From: Limnoperna fortunei
Lineage: Eukaryota > Mollusca > Bivalvia > Mytilida > Modiolidae
NCBI GenBank assembly: GCA_944474755.1
Contig: OX104115.1
Span: forward strand, 70,904,993-70,968,992
Direction: 5' to 3'
DNA length: 64,000 nt
Part shown: positions 1 through 13,419 of the stretch, piece after piece
Numbering within the stretch: the first letter of the stretch is position 1
Layout of the letters: each line of letters begins with the position of its first letter
Made by a program: the position numbers and the translations under genes
The notes under the pieces: generated by a model
Told to the model about the DNA's origin: nothing
The model's input: the letters and a program-made list of their open reading frames with translations, nothing else
Database searches by the model: none

Positions 1-944
1 ATATTTTCTGCAAGAATTTGTCACAATCGCATTAATGCTCTAAACAATACAAATACTACATGTCCATACTATAGGTGTCGCGCTCTTAAGTCTAGATTTG
101 TGCCTAAATCAGGATGTACATTTTGTAATGACATGACTACAAACGCGTAATAAGCAACTCCCAAATCATCCAATACACGAAAATTAATTAAATTAATTGC
201 AGAAAACAGTGTGTTTTATGGTGTAATACTTTTTGAATCTAAAATAAAAATTTAGACATGAAACAAGGAGAAATTATTCAAAAGTAATCATGATATTTAC
301 GACAATGTCGTTGATTAACATAGACGTCTCAAGATAAAAAGATGTCTACGGGGATGTTGACGTAAGATAAAACAACGGTTAATAATGCTGATTGAAATAG
401 AATTATAATTACTTACGTATATTCTAGTAAGCAAAGTCTTTTAATTGTGACGTACAGATATTTTTTTGGCAAATTCAATCAATTAAAAACCAAATCATGA
501 CAAAAATATTATGATTCTTATTACTTTATTTTTAAAATTTTACGACAAACCCGGAAAATGAAAAAAAAAGAACTCACCCACAATAACAAAATTAGTGTTA
601 ACAACAAACTTTACGCAATACATATCAGTAGATTTTTAGTAACTTCTTATTTCGAGCAAAGACATATTTTAAATTTTAAGCAACAAAGGGCTGAAAAATA
701 TTAGGAGTTAATGAAACATATTTATCCAAGAGATACAGATACAGATGTATTTCACTACAAAACAAATACGATGTTATAGTAACAAGCTACTTGAATATTT
801 TTTTATACTTATTAGTTGTAATTCATTCTGTCTAACACACATTGCTTTTTTACACTACTGAACTTGTTTCACATTCAAGTATGTATAGAGATTGCAGATC
901 GTTTAAGTTTAACTTGAATTTATTTATGTTAACTAAATAATACC

Positions 945-2213
945 ACGAAAGCCCAGAAGGCTCATTCGAGATTCGAGATTCGAGAATCGAAATTCAAAAT
1001 TCGAGATTCGACATTTGAAATTCGGAATTCGATTTAGTTATAACCAATCAGATTGCGTGTGACATAATCGTCGACCAATCAGTATAGTCCTTCAAAATTC
1101 GAGATTCGAAATTCTAAATTCGAAATTTAAAATAGTTTTAGCCAATCAGATTGCTTTTGACATAATCTCTACTAATCAGAATTCCTTGGTTTTATCGCAA
1201 CTACAAAAAATCTGGTTTATTTTTAGGGAAGTTAAAGCGAAAATCATGATTAATGAGGATATTTTAAAATTTCTAAGTTCAAAGAGCCATAACTACTATA
1301 TAAATTTATCAATCAACAATTCCTGATAATATGCACAACTACATATATGGTGTACTAGTTGCATACCAAGTTTCATAAAAATTTGTATAGAACTGAATGG
1401 TTTCAGAGGATTTGTGCTGACAAGATAATAAATGGGTATTTTCAGCACATTTCTCAGTTCAAAGGGCCAAAATAAGCCAGTGGCGGATCCAGAATTTTCG
1501 AAAAAAGGTGGGGGCACTGACTGGCCGAGGGGGGCCAACTTTGGTCATATCTCAATGATTTCCTATATACCAACCAATTTTTTCCATTAAACGGGACGGC
1601 CTTCTCTGGATCCACTCCTGACAGCCACCCCCCCACAAAAAAACAAAATGCCCTGGTAATATGCACAAATAAAAATGTTGTACCTACTATATACCAAGTT
1701 TTGTAAAACTCCATACAGTAGTTTCAAAGGATTAGCTCCGACAAGATGATAAATGAGTATTTTCAGCAAATTTTCAGTTGAAAGGGCCCCATAACTCGCA
1801 CGAAAATTTGAAGATCAAAATTTCCTGGTAACATGCACAACCACATATTATGTACTTTCTACACACCAAGTTTTGTTTAAGTTCGTTCTACATGTAAATT
1901 CTTGTTTCTTAAGTTGTAAAATTAAGATGTAATTGTGAACTGAATTAATTTGATAAAATTACAACTAAAGCTTATAAATTTTGTTCTTTTAACAAAACCA
2001 TGTTGAACAGTCAGTCTTTGACAAATATGTGCACGGTAAAAACCCCAAATAAAAATAATAGCACGTGGATACGTTTATTTAAGAACTATTCTGATTGGTA
2101 GACGATTATGTCACACGCAATCTGATTGGTTATAACTATATTGAATTTCGAATTTCGAATCTCGAGTTTTGAATCTCGAATCCGAATATCGAATGAGCCG
2201 TCTGGGCTTTCGT
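945..2213. mobile_element. Non-autonomous TIR element built of ATTCGAG-type repeats, copy 1
   Basis: Ends are inverted: acgaaagcccagaaggctc at 945 and its complement ending at 2213. The ~140-bp arms consist mainly of 7-8-bp ATTCGAG/ATTCGAA repeats followed by 'ccaatcagattgcgtgtgacataatc'-like sequence. A second degenerate copy of this terminal unit follows at 1090-1190. The centre holds two or three degenerate ~190-bp units with 'tatgcacaac...accaagtttt' and a 'gtggcggatccagaa' stretch, and no coding capacity. The same family recurs at 62491-63695 in the same orientation. The sister block lacks it. I could not define a clean target duplication. Confidence 0.8.
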
Positions 2214-4334
2214 ACAATAAAGAAATCATTTATAAAATCGTTCTTAAATGCCAATATGTAGTTAAGATAAATAATCAATTAAATGTAAAAATTATTTTGA
2301 AATGTTAACGACTTTCCGGTTATATATGGATGTTTTTGATTTAAGAAAAAATATATCAATAAAACCTATCTAAACAATATACAAACAATTACACTACCTG
2401 CTCGCAATACAAGTTATGTTAAAGCTGATGCTGTATATGATTGAGAAATGCAATGGTCGTGGATTTAAATTCATAAATTTAAGTCCTATTAAAATTAAAG
2501 ACGCCTACAGAATCAGAGATTATGACTAATTATTGCAAATGATACACAAAAGCCTGGGTTGTGCTACAATATGCTAGCAAAATATGTAACAATACAGTTT
2601 AGAAAATTTAACACACAGTATTAAAGCCTTTTGAATCTTTCAGAATTACCTTGAAATAAAATATTCTGCAAGTAAACAAAATTTGAAATTACAAAAATAG
2701 AAAAAAGGGTTTTATGATTGATCGTAATTCCATTTTCCGTCAATATAACACCTGAGTAAACCATATGATATTCTAAAGAAATAATAATTTGCTGTCTTTA
2801 TATCCAAATTATTTGTCTGCACAAATAATATTCATTTAATTTATTTTGACCACATCACTAAGTTATAAAGCTCTTGATGCAGTATATTGCCATCCCACAC
2901 CTACATTATAAACAGGAAATTTTTAGCAGAAATAAACAAAGTCGTTGTAAGAATCTTTAATTGAAAGTTGTACATTGTGAATAGTATTTCTAAATAAAAC
3001 AAATTAAAGTCACTGGGATCGTGTAAATACACAATACAAGTAGTTCAAAATATTACATAAATTGTCTAAAGAAAGCTAATAACCAGTACACTTATTTAAC
3101 ATCGGATCGACAAACATGACAAATACAGCATAAAAAAAATATAAACAACATTTTTTGCAACGATACAAATGACGGTGTTTTTGTCAAAATATGGCTAAAT
3201 GAATTTGTCACCTTAGTACTTTTTGCCAAATTTAGTAATTTTTCACCATGTTTTTTGGCAGCAATAATTACAGTAATCGTATAATCCCGTGAAATAGTGC
3301 AAAATCCCACATATCTATGGCGGAAACCCCTCAGAAATGTTAGATATTACCATATATTATGATAATAAACCATATTTGTGAAAAAATAATTGCGCTTTAT
3401 CCTACAGATTCGATTTTTGTAACCGCTCAATACGTCCTATAGTAGGTTGAATATCAAGGAGAGAGTGCTCAAATCGAAGCAATAAATGTACTGTTAGTAG
3501 GACTAAAATTTATCGAAAATGGTTCTACGAAGTAATGATTTAATATGTGAAATAAAAATATAGTCTTAATTTTATAATGAATTAAATTATATTGAAACTG
3601 GTTATTCTTTTAAATAAGTTTAGAATTTAGCACACCTTATATAGATAAACAAAACAAAAACTTTGGAAGAACTTGGAATAAACTCAGGTTCTGAAAGAAG
3701 GTAAGCCGATCAATTGAATAAAATCGTTAACGATATAAGAGAGAATGAGTGCAGACAAATTTCCAGTTACCGTAGAACTTCACACCAATCCACCAGCAAT
3801 ATGGATATTAATCTGTCATCACCCTAAATTTAGAAGTAAAGATCAAGGTTTAGTGAAATTTATATTATCTATACTTTTGTTCTAACTTACTATGATTAAT
3901 ACACCTATCAGTTTGACGTTGTTCACAACAATGTGCATGTATATTAGTATGACATGTAAATACAACTTCGATATTATTAGGGTCTTAGTTTTTAATATCG
4001 CGCAAACGGCATACTACAGAATAAAACTCGACCCTTCCATACATTTATGTTTAATGTTGGTTTGCACCACGGCACATAGTTTTTGTTTTGCATCGTCTTT
4101 CTTAATCCGTCCAATTTTGTTGCAAATGTTGCAGCTTTTCACGAAAGGTGCACTACAATATTTTAAAATCACGCGATCAGCATGTCAATCTCAACCTCCC
4201 TTAACGAATGCGATTATATCTTGAAAACGACGTATTAGAAAATTGATGGACTCGTGTACTTAAAATGTATCAGACAAAGTCACTTTGTCAAATTTGTGCT
4301 TCAGTTTGAAGTGTTGATATTCATTTAGCTTGGG

Positions 4335-4390
4335 GCCTCAGTGGTCGAGAAGTTTAGTAAGTTAGTCGTCTACTATTAATCACAATTACC
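4335..4390 (+). repeat. SINE head remnant (shared with right block)
   Basis: A 'ggggcctcagtggtcgag' start resembling the A-box half of a tRNA-derived SINE. The equivalent, longer SINE in the sister block is at 51394-51600, and both follow the same 'cactttgtcaaatttgtg' flank, so insertion predates the segmental duplication. Confidence 0.55.
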
Positions 4391-4392
4391 TA

Positions 4393-4660
4393 TTAAGGTA
4401 TCCGGACCATAATTGACAACGTGATCATATTTGATGTCCCGGATGTCCATTGTATTTCAATGGAGCAGACCTCGGTAATTTCCGGCAAACATCGGAAATA
4501 CTATTTGAGTAACTAAATTTTTTTGCTCAGAAATGTATACATTGACTCAAAATATTTTATTTCTATCATTATTTGGCAATACATTGATTGAATAAAGCTG
4601 TATTTCTTTGTCGAAAAATGAAATTGAACCGTGACTTGAATTATAGGTCGGATACCTTAA
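4393..4660. mobile_element. 268-bp MITE with TA target duplication
   Basis: Starts ttaaggtatccggaccataatt and ends aattataggtcggataccttaa, an inverted repeat of about 22 bp, with TA on both sides (4391-4392 and 4661-4662). There is no coding capacity. The TA duplication and small size suit a Tc1/mariner-type MITE. It interrupts an older SINE head at 4335-4390. Confidence 0.75.
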
Positions 4661-5969
4661 TACAGTGCAGTGGTTTCAAGTCTTATTTGGGGCAGGTTGT
4701 GCCCGTCTGCAACATTATTGGAAAAGGATTGCTTAATTTTCCTTTCAAAGTAGAGGCAAGATGGCCGATGGTTGAACAAAAGCCACAATTGAGTAATACG
4801 CATCCCACTTAAAAGTCCGAATGCTTCCGAAGATAAGCGACTTCTTATTCACGCGTGGCACCCGTCGTCTTATTCAAATTAAATTCCGGTAACTAGTTAT
4901 ATCCAAGAATAAACGTCAATCAGTAAGGAGGCAGAAAAGTGCTACAACAAAAGGAAATTTCAATGGTCATTTGAATATTACGTAACGGTCAACAATTATT
5001 GATGCCCCAAGCGTATTCCAATGTAATTTAATAACATTAAAAACGATATTAATTTGGTTGAAAATTTACTGCAAAGCATACGTGAACGAGGTGAAATGTA
5101 CGCTGCTTACGATAAATATAAATACACTAAAACATGATGTCGTTTTGATAGGATGCAAATGTTCAATATATCAGTTTCTCGACCCATTAAATTAAAAAAC
5201 AATGCTGATAACGTTTACGGTTTTAAAGTAGTTTTTGGGAATATAATTAAGGGAGCTGCAGAGTCTTCCCAATTCCATTTCAATTTGACCAAGCCGTGTT
5301 ACATGATCATAATAAATATCGAAATGTATACAGTTAGATTTAAGGTACGGATATTTCTTATTCAACTGTTTAACGGGTGCATTGTTCCTAAATCCTTCTA
5401 TAGATGACAGAAAATAGGTGTTTCTGATATAATATTTTTAAAAATAATTACGATAAAAGTTTTTTTATATTCTTTTATTTTTCTTTAAATATAAATCATA
5501 TAGTTCGCTAGTGTATTAAAATATATAGTATATCTGTTTAGAAGCTCGTGTTTTGACTCTTAAAAAATTTGAACGGCAAATATAGGGCCATTTAAATTTA
5601 AATGAAGTTCCCTAGTGCAGCATAAGTTTGCCTTGTAAATACCGTGACAACAAAATCCTTTTGTCAGGGGTGTAATTTGTTGAAATCTCTAGAGTAATAT
5701 TCCAATTATGATATTTCTAACAAATAATCTAAGATGCAATAATAGTGTCGGCAGTTTCATTAATTTCTAAATCTAATGAATATATTCGATGCCGAGATTC
5801 TAATCTAGTACAATTAGATGACAACACATCATTTACATATAAAAATTATAAAACATAAAGAAACCTTATTTCTCCTTTGTTACAGTACCATTTTTTATAC
5901 ATGCAGCTACGTATGATTAAAGAAGAGTCAGGAAGGAAAATTGCACACAAAATCCAATAGGAAAAGTAA

Positions 5970-6335
5970 GTTGGATTGGATGTTTGCTTGACGTCCTGCA
6001 AGCAATGTCTAAGCTATATTAAGGACAAGCTAGCAAACAGTTAATTAATTAGGGGAAGGATGGTACGAAAAGGTCAAAATTTTTGATTTAGTATGCAATT
6101 GGAAAAGTTTCCGGGGTATGGGTAGGGGTGGACAATTAAGCCTTTTATAAGGGCTACAACGAGCATACTCTGATCGACATCTACAAAAGGGGTCTTAATC
6201 GGACAAGCACGTTACCCACTGTGGAACGAAATCAGGCTCTCAGTATTATGACCAGACAAACCCAAAGGGCATTCCTATCCGTCTGCTGGAAACGCACTGG
6301 ACAGCCGCTTAGGTTGAGCATTGACACGCCTCACA
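5970..6335 (+). repeat. Dispersed repeat, copy 1 (recurs at 20735-21090)
   Basis: Begins 'ttggattggatgtttgcttgacgtcc' and contains 'ggctacaacgagc' and 'gtattatgacc'. These match 20735-21090 across about 350 bp, and the first 70 bp also match 53175-53245. I recognise the opening as a common bivalve intergenic repeat; its class is unknown to me. Confidence 0.6.
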
Positions 6336-6992
6336 TTATGGTCTTAAAATCCGCACTCTTCAAATTCGACAAAAATTGGTTAAAAACTCCAGCATACTAA
6401 CATTGTCTTTTTAGTAAAATTAATAAATGGGGATCTTTACAGAATATTAAGTTTAATTGACCGTAAACTAATTGGCTAGTATGTTTATATCGTGTACTTA
6501 CACGTCATGTAGTTAAACATTTGATAACATTATTTGATACCCTTCCACAAAGAACATTTTATGTGTCTAAAATGTTACACATGTTCAGAACTTTCCCATA
6601 CTTCAAAACGTATTTGAAAAAAATCGTGTACGTTAGACATAGCAACATGCCTTACATATAATTATAACTTGTGTTGTCTGTCTTTGGTTTAATGTGCTTG
6701 TTTGCAATTGTCGCTTTTGTTGATAAAGTTTTCTTGTATGTGTTTGTCTTTCCATATTAATTTACAACATTATTATCACATCTTGATATCTTCTGCTATC
6801 CTTATGTTACATTAATATATGTATCTCACAAACATAATAGTAATTCAGCTGTTTTAAGGCAAGTGAGAGATTTCCGAAGAAGACTCCTATGTAGTGTATT
6901 TTGTTTCTGCTTAAACGGAAGGTACTTTTGCCTTGATTGAAGGTCAATTTAAATATGAGTACACCACTTGATAAAGAGCATTATTCTAACAT

Positions 6993-7528
6993 GTCACATC
7001 TGCAATTTCTGATTTTTGTGTTTAGAAAATTAAAGACTGTGAGGGCTGATAAGTGTCATTTTTAGTTTAACATTTCTTCTCCATATTGTACAAAACACAC
7101 TTCTTTAATACCTTTGAGACTAACAGTTCTCTTATACCAATACCTACACAAATCTTGATTTTATGCTAGACAATGTATTTGTTGTGTTAGACGCGCCTTT
7201 ATTAATCAGTTGCTTTTAAAACCCCTACCTCTGATTTTGCATCATGTTGCTATTCATTCCTTGTTGCTTTTAATTAGTAATCAGATAACAAATGCATCAG
7301 GTCACATGTGCAATTTCCGATTTTTTTATAAAAATTACAGTAAAGACTGTAAGGGGTGATAAGTGTCATTTTTAGTTTAATATTTCATCTCCATGTATTC
7401 TTCGGAACACACTTCTTTATGCCTTTGAGAAAAACAGTTCTCTAAAACCAATATCAATACAAAGCTTGATTTTATGCTCGACAACGTATTTGTTGCGTTA
7501 GACACGTCTTCAGTTGCTTTTAAATGGG
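6993..7528. repeat. Local direct duplication, two ~228-bp units
   Basis: Units 6993-7221 and 7301-7528 share 'gataagtgtcatttttagttta', 'aacacacttcttta', 'cttgattttatgct' and 'gtatttgttg'. The sister block has a single related unit (about 55340-55460), so the doubling happened on this side only. Confidence 0.75.
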
Positions 7529-8159
7529 TATGAAGTATGTTCTTCTCGAAATGGTTCTTATATTCTTTACTTTTTGGAGATTAAACTGCATTAGGAAAAC
7601 TGTGCCGTGCTTTCGTGAAATCTGCAAACATAAGATAAGCTAATTAGATTTAATTCTTACTAGATAAGTACGGTGGTCATCATTTATAAATAGTACGAAA
7701 GGACTGTCATCAAGTTAAAACAAAGGTTTGCAATCTTGCTATTATTTTGATGATATGTTATTTGTTGGATTTCGACGTTCTTGTAACGTAATAGATGTCA
7801 CAAATGAATGAGGGAATGCTTAACACACGAGAAACTAGTTTATTCACACTTTTGGCTTTCGTGTTATTTATTTTGAATTTTGGGCTTTTGTTATTTCTTT
7901 TCTTAAATTTTGGCATAGTGAATGTCTTTTTGGTTTTTTTCTTTCTTTAAGCCAAATTTCAGCAGTACAAAGTACTAAGCGGTTAGCAACTTGAAGGAAA
8001 TTAAATATTGGTGCAATTTTTACCGTTTTATAAAACCTGTACCTTTCTCCTAGTAATTACAAAATACCCTCGACAATTAATGACAAAATTCTATGTACAA
8101 GCATAAGGAATAAAAATAATATTTAAGTAAGATTTTAGCACACTGTTTTTTAAAATGGT

Positions 8160-8300
8160 TGTACCAAGTAAGAACCATTGTTGTATTTCCTATTTTTTTT
8201 TTGGTTGTTGGGTCCCACGTTTGCCAGTTTCGTTTACTTTGATTTGTGGATTGTCTTTCATGACAGTTTCATTGGTATTTTCCCTTATTACCTTCAGTCA
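8160..8300 (+). repeat. Retroelement 3'-tail fragment
   Basis: Contains 'tttggttgttgg...gccag...ctttgatttgtggattgtct...gacagtttcattggt', matching the non-coding tail that follows reverse-transcriptase fragments at 34330-34450 and 51960-52060. Confidence 0.55.
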
Positions 8301-8329
8301 TGCTGAACGTTCATTAAAGCTTATAAATC

Positions 8330-9260
8330 AGTAGTTTATAGTCGTTTCGTACCAGCTATTTCGTACAATACCCGTTTCGTACGTATGTAAATTTTCTATG
8401 GTGAATGTATGTACTTAAAACTTAACAATTCAAACAAGATTTAAATAAATAGAATTTTTATATCAATTAAAGTACCATCCAGTAGAAGAATTGGAATTGT
8501 TGCTGTATAATGGCATTTCGAGATTATTTTGGAATTTGTATGTGTGTATTTTACATTAGTTCTATCTGTATGTTTGGATCCAATTTCATTTGAATAGAAT
8601 GATAACATACGCGTTATTTTGACCTTTTATGTATTATAATAGCTTCTATTATATAAAATTTTCGGGCGATGAGTTGCAGCAAACGGCTGATGGGGATTTC
8701 ATTCTTCGCATACTGTTCCCAAATGTCGAAAAATAATTTTTGAATTGCATTCTTCAGTTTACCTTCGAAAAATTACTGCGCGTTTAGTGTTGTTCGTGAC
8801 GCTTCTGTAAAAGGTAGTGGTGCCAAAGAATACAACCCTTTGGTTGATATGGTTATGGAGGCGTTCGAATACTGTAGAAGCGTGTTTGGGAAGAAAGCAC
8901 AGAGCCATAAATTTACGAACAAACTTATATTTGTAATATGTTTGTAATAATAATCTATTCTAGATATATTTAGTGATTCGGACGTGGTTATTTCAAATTA
9001 TTTGAATAAAATAACTGTCTAAACAATAATTTGGCCATATGTATTATTGATTGAGTGAATCTTGGCTTAGATGTATTCTATCTACATATACAATTACAAA
9101 TCATTGCTTTAACTATCAACCACATTTTTGTATTTATTAATCAAGTAACACAATTAAATCATGTATATGGTAAAAATCAATGACAAAGTCTTGGTACAAA
9201 ATGTTAAATTGGGTACGAAATAGTCATGGTAAGAAATGGATATGGTACGAAACTACTAGA
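8330..9260. mobile_element. ~930-bp TIR element with TTTCGTACC repeats in its ends
   Basis: Left end 'gtagtttatagtcgtttcgtacc' with further tatttcgtac and cccgtttcgtac motifs. The right end is the complement: gggtacgaaatagtc and tatggtacgaaactacta. Motif spacing in the arms is similar on both sides. The interior is AT-rich with no coding frame. It is absent from the matching place in the right block. Exact borders and target duplication are unclear. Confidence 0.65.
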
Positions 9261-10472
9261 CACCAAATCAGTCGCTCATGTGTCACAAATTATATTATTC
9301 ATTGGGTAAAACTTCTTTCCGGGTAAATTTTGTCATATAATGCGTTGTAAAGGCCTCCACAAAAAAGTTGAAAGATTTTTTTGTAACATTTGAGTTATAT
9401 AAGACTGTGGAAATCGTAGTTGCTCGACCGTGGAATAGTTGCAATAACAGAAATAAATACATGTCCACGGAAAAGCAATGTTCATGAGGAAGTAATATTT
9501 TTCCTAGAAAACTGTCGTACTCGCTAAACTTGCTGTAATACGCGTATTGGTAAGATTAGTAATGTTCAAATAAACAAATACTTTACATTTTATTATCTGA
9601 AAGAAAATACAATGAATTGTATTTGTGGAAACTTCATTCCTGCACTTAAATTGCTATTGTAGTTATACAGAAACACGCCGACTAAGATCTTTAGAAAACA
9701 GAAATTATAAATGCATCCTCAATAAAGTCATATTCAAAACAATATAATATTTTAGACAAAAAAACATCTAATGTTTTTCTTAAGTAGGGAAATGAAAGAT
9801 ATTTAAATTGCTGATACCACAGACATCAAGAAAAAATCTCAATGCATATGCTGACAACTTTTCTGGAGTTAAGCATAGAACAAAGCTTTACAAATTTAAA
9901 GCATTATCTATCAGATTATTTTAACTTAATTAATAAAACCGCACAGTTTTATCAAATCTGTACTCGGAATTTTAATACAAACGATAGACATAAAATAGGT
10001 TAGTATTATTTGTTGTAGTAGGTTAACATGAACTTTAACTAAAAGATTTATTTTGCTTTATCGTTATCGACTATATAATATGTTAAAATCTCCTTTATAA
10101 ATAACTTATTATTAATGTACCTTTGTCTAAAACAGTACACCAAAAAGGTAATAAAATCAGTACTTAATACATCAGCACTTAAAAGCACATAAATATAACT
10201 GTCTAACATTACATGCTTTGCTTCAGAATAAACAATCTTAATCCTATTTATAAATGATTATTTATAACAACCACAAAAACAGCATTTAAAAATACAACTG
10301 AAATTAAAAACTAACAACAGTTTGAATCCATACCGTTTTATTACATTCCATTAAAAGATTATACTTATTTATTTTTCAAATAACACACAATGTGTAACTT
10401 AACTCTTACACAAAGCTTATTAGTAATTTATTTAATGTTCAGTGAACTATTTATACGCCAACTTTAGTTTTT
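9261..10472. other. Non-coding part of the left block
   Basis: AT-rich and alignable with about 56320-57160 in the right block. No gene or further repeat recognised. Confidence 0.6.
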
Positions 10473-10640
10473 GTCATTTATTGAATGAATGAATGAATGA
10501 ATAGCTTTATTTGCAAAAAGCATATACATGCTATAGCAACAAAATATATATACATTTAGTGACAATAGCGAATACAGAGAACAAATAAATATCAGTATAA
10601 ACATTAATGTATCAATACAGAAGAAGACACACAATGAAAT

Positions 10641-12026
10641 CTAAATAATATCCTCGGCTCTAACTTTCCAGGCTGAATTTAAAAACATACATAATTGGTT
10701 TGTTAATTTTTGGTTCGAGCATTTTAACAGCATATAGAGTTTTTGTAGATTTGGCCAAGAACAATAATACTTTGGCATATACAGATTTCTTAAATATCTA
10801 TTCCCTGGACACACCAATACAAAATGGTACTCATCTTCGACAACATTCATATTACATAAAACACAAATTTTGTTAACCCTTTCAACATTATGGTATCTAC
10901 CAGTTCCTACAAGCAATTGTAACGTTCCACGTCTCAGTTTAGTTAAAAGTTGTACATTTACATGGAAATCTAAATAATTCTGATCAAGTCTTTAACATTA
11001 GAAACCCAATTCCTTTTACCATTATTTGCATCATTCAGTAACAGTTTATACACATCAAATACAAGAGGAGGTTTTAAGATTAAAATGCGATACCAATCAA
11101 TATTTAATAATCTTGATATGTCTATGAACATACATAGGATAATGACCAAGTTCACCATATAAAAATGATAGCGGTGCATTTTTACTCAGTTTAAGTACCA
11201 AAAACGGTTAAATAAAAAATCTATATCTCTAGCACTATGGAAACCCCAGATCTCTGATCCATACCTTAGCACCGATCCAACCATACTGTCAAATGAGATC
11301 ATCTTTTGTTCCGTGGTAATGTACAGTTGTTTGAATGAATACAGTAATGATGACCTAGCCCTTCCACCTTCTTGAGCGAGGCGTCTGAGTTTGTAAAAAT
11401 TTCCACTCGAACTTAGTAAAACTCCTAGATAAGCGTACGAATTGACAATTTATAGCATAGTACCATTGAAATAAAAGTGTTCAACGTTGGGTTTCCAGCC
11501 ATTTCTAAATACAACAATTTTTGTCTTATCCGAGTTGACTTCTATATTCCATTTACTACAGTAAAGCGAAAGTTTGTCTATAAGTTGTTGAAAGACATCG
11601 GAAGATTTTCCAAAAAAAGAACTGTATCGTCGGCAAATATAAAGAGATAGATTAGAAGACCATTTAGAGATACACAGTTTTCATCTGTTCCAACTGTCAT
11701 ATCACTTTAAATGTCATTTATGAAGAATAAAAATAAAAGAGGAGAAAGGGGTTCTCCTTGTTTAACACCCAGATGGTTTTCAAAAGAGTCTGATACATTT
11801 CCACCAGAACGGATTCGTAACGTTACTGAATCATAAATAGATTTTACAATGGATATAATATTGTATATCAAAATATTTCTATCCACTTTATCAAATGCTT
11901 TACGGAAGTCCACGAAGGCACAATAAAGCTTTTCTTTACTTTCAAGCTGGTGCGAGATAAGTCCATGTATAGTAAATATCGCATCAATGGTTGATTTATT
12001 TGTACGGAAACCAAATTGATTGTTTA
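10641..12026 (-). pseudogene. LINE reverse transcriptase core and C-terminal cysteine motif, broken
   Basis: Continuation of ORF2. The fragment 11707-11913 carries DFRKAFDKVD and GVKQGEPLSPLLF, which are reverse-transcriptase motifs around the first catalytic Asp. The polymerase motif FADDTVLF is found at about 11613-11638 in another frame. Frames are broken repeatedly from 11700 to 10970. The last piece, 10641-10916, keeps the tail motif CVLCN...EDEYHF...CP typical of many animal LINE C-termini. It is not functional. Confidence 0.8.
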
Positions 12027-13260
12027 TTAACTTGACTCTTCCTCAGACCACGAAAGTAAGCGTTTAGTCAATATACTTGTAAAAAGTTTGGATAGAATCT
12101 TTCCTAAAACAATCGGTCGATAATTGTTCGGGTCGCTTAGATCTCTGTTCTTAGCAACCGGAATAACGATACCCTCAGTCCAACTTTTCGGATATACTCC
12201 ATGAAGAAATATTGCATTAAACAGTTTATTGAAGATTGGCACAAAAATTTGTGGACAAGATGTAATCATTTCACTTATAATGTTGTCATTTCCTCCACTT
12301 TTACCGGATTTTAAGTTCTTGATTGCAGATATAATTTCCCCTTCCGTTATCTCAGAGTCCAGTTCATCTATAATAGTATCTGGTGTAAAGTTTGTGTTAT
12401 CTAACAGATTCTTAATCTCGTCACATAACAACGGTGGCTCGGACCCAAGAATAGTTTCAAAGTGATTAAGCAAAACGGGCAAGTGATCGGAAAATTCATT
12501 CATCTGTAAGATAGAGAAGTCACTAAGAATATCAAAATTGCTAGATGATAATAGAAGATAGTCATTTACGCTACATCCCTTATTGGTACAGAAGGTAAAG
12601 TGACCATGTTTATCTTTAAAAAGTCTACCATTGTCTACATTCAATCCGGTGTTAAAACAAAGTTGTAGTAGTTTTCTACCAAAGGGATTAACGGTTTTGT
12701 CCATTGACTGGCGATCAGAGATCATAGGGGTATTCATATGCTCAACACTTTCAACATATCTATCTAAATTATCAGGTGACAATATATCACTAAGTACACC
12801 TATGCGACTATTTAAATCACCACAGACTAATACAGTACCTTTGTGTTTATAAAACATAACAATATCTTCAATATTTTCATGAAAATCAAAGTCACTAATG
12901 TTATAAAAGTTAGATTTCTCATGTGGTATATACGCAAAACATACATAAACATTATTTGCAATATAAAAAAATGATTTTTCTAATTTTAATACAATAATAC
13001 CCTCATTGTGTATTTTTTCTACAGACAAGCCATCTAATAAAAAGGATTTTCAATAAATTGCTACTCCTCCTTAATTTCTAGTACCTATGTTAACATTTCT
13101 ACAAAGGCATACTTCATCTTTGAAACCTTCAATACAAAGTTCTGATTTATCATTTAACCAAGTTTCGCTGAAAAATAAAATATCGTAATTGATTATGAGG
13201 TTTTAAAAATCATTGTCATCTTCAATAGAATTTAATTCGTGAACATTCCAACTTAAACAT
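12027..13260 (-). pseudogene. LINE ORF2 endonuclease and start of reverse transcriptase
   Basis: The open part (12027-13028, 333 residues) shows the AP-endonuclease motifs VCGDLN and FSDHLP. Upstream, in decayed frame, are LSWNV, FFSETWL and GGVAIY, so the catalytic Glu, the Asp/Asn pair and the SDH triad can all be recognised. The reverse transcriptase begins near the end of the frame with NNYRPI, followed by KLFTSIL. The family enzyme nicks target DNA and primes reverse transcription from the nick. The frame breaks at 12027 and the transcriptase continues downstream in other frames. Confidence 0.85.
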
Positions 13261-13419
13261 GTTATTTTCAATTGTTCTCTTGGCCTGTCCTATGGTGCAT
13301 ACTCTTTACCACCTACAAAAATACGGTCTCTGACAAAGTAGGCCTTAATGTCACGCTCTCGCAACTCGTTTGCTCTTTTGGACCTCTAATGGAAGTTGCT
13401 ATGAGATGCCGAATTCTGT

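Noticed and set aside
1296..1769. Overlapping - strand frames of 60-86 codons
   Set aside because: They lie in the degenerate ~190-bp units inside the TIR element at 945-2213 and have no motif; similar frames in the second copy (62970-63257) are not conserved in sequence.
3892..4224. 110-codon + strand frame with ATG and hydrophobic content
   Set aside because: The sister block lacks most of this stretch, no domain is visible, and the hydrophobic look follows from T-rich codons.
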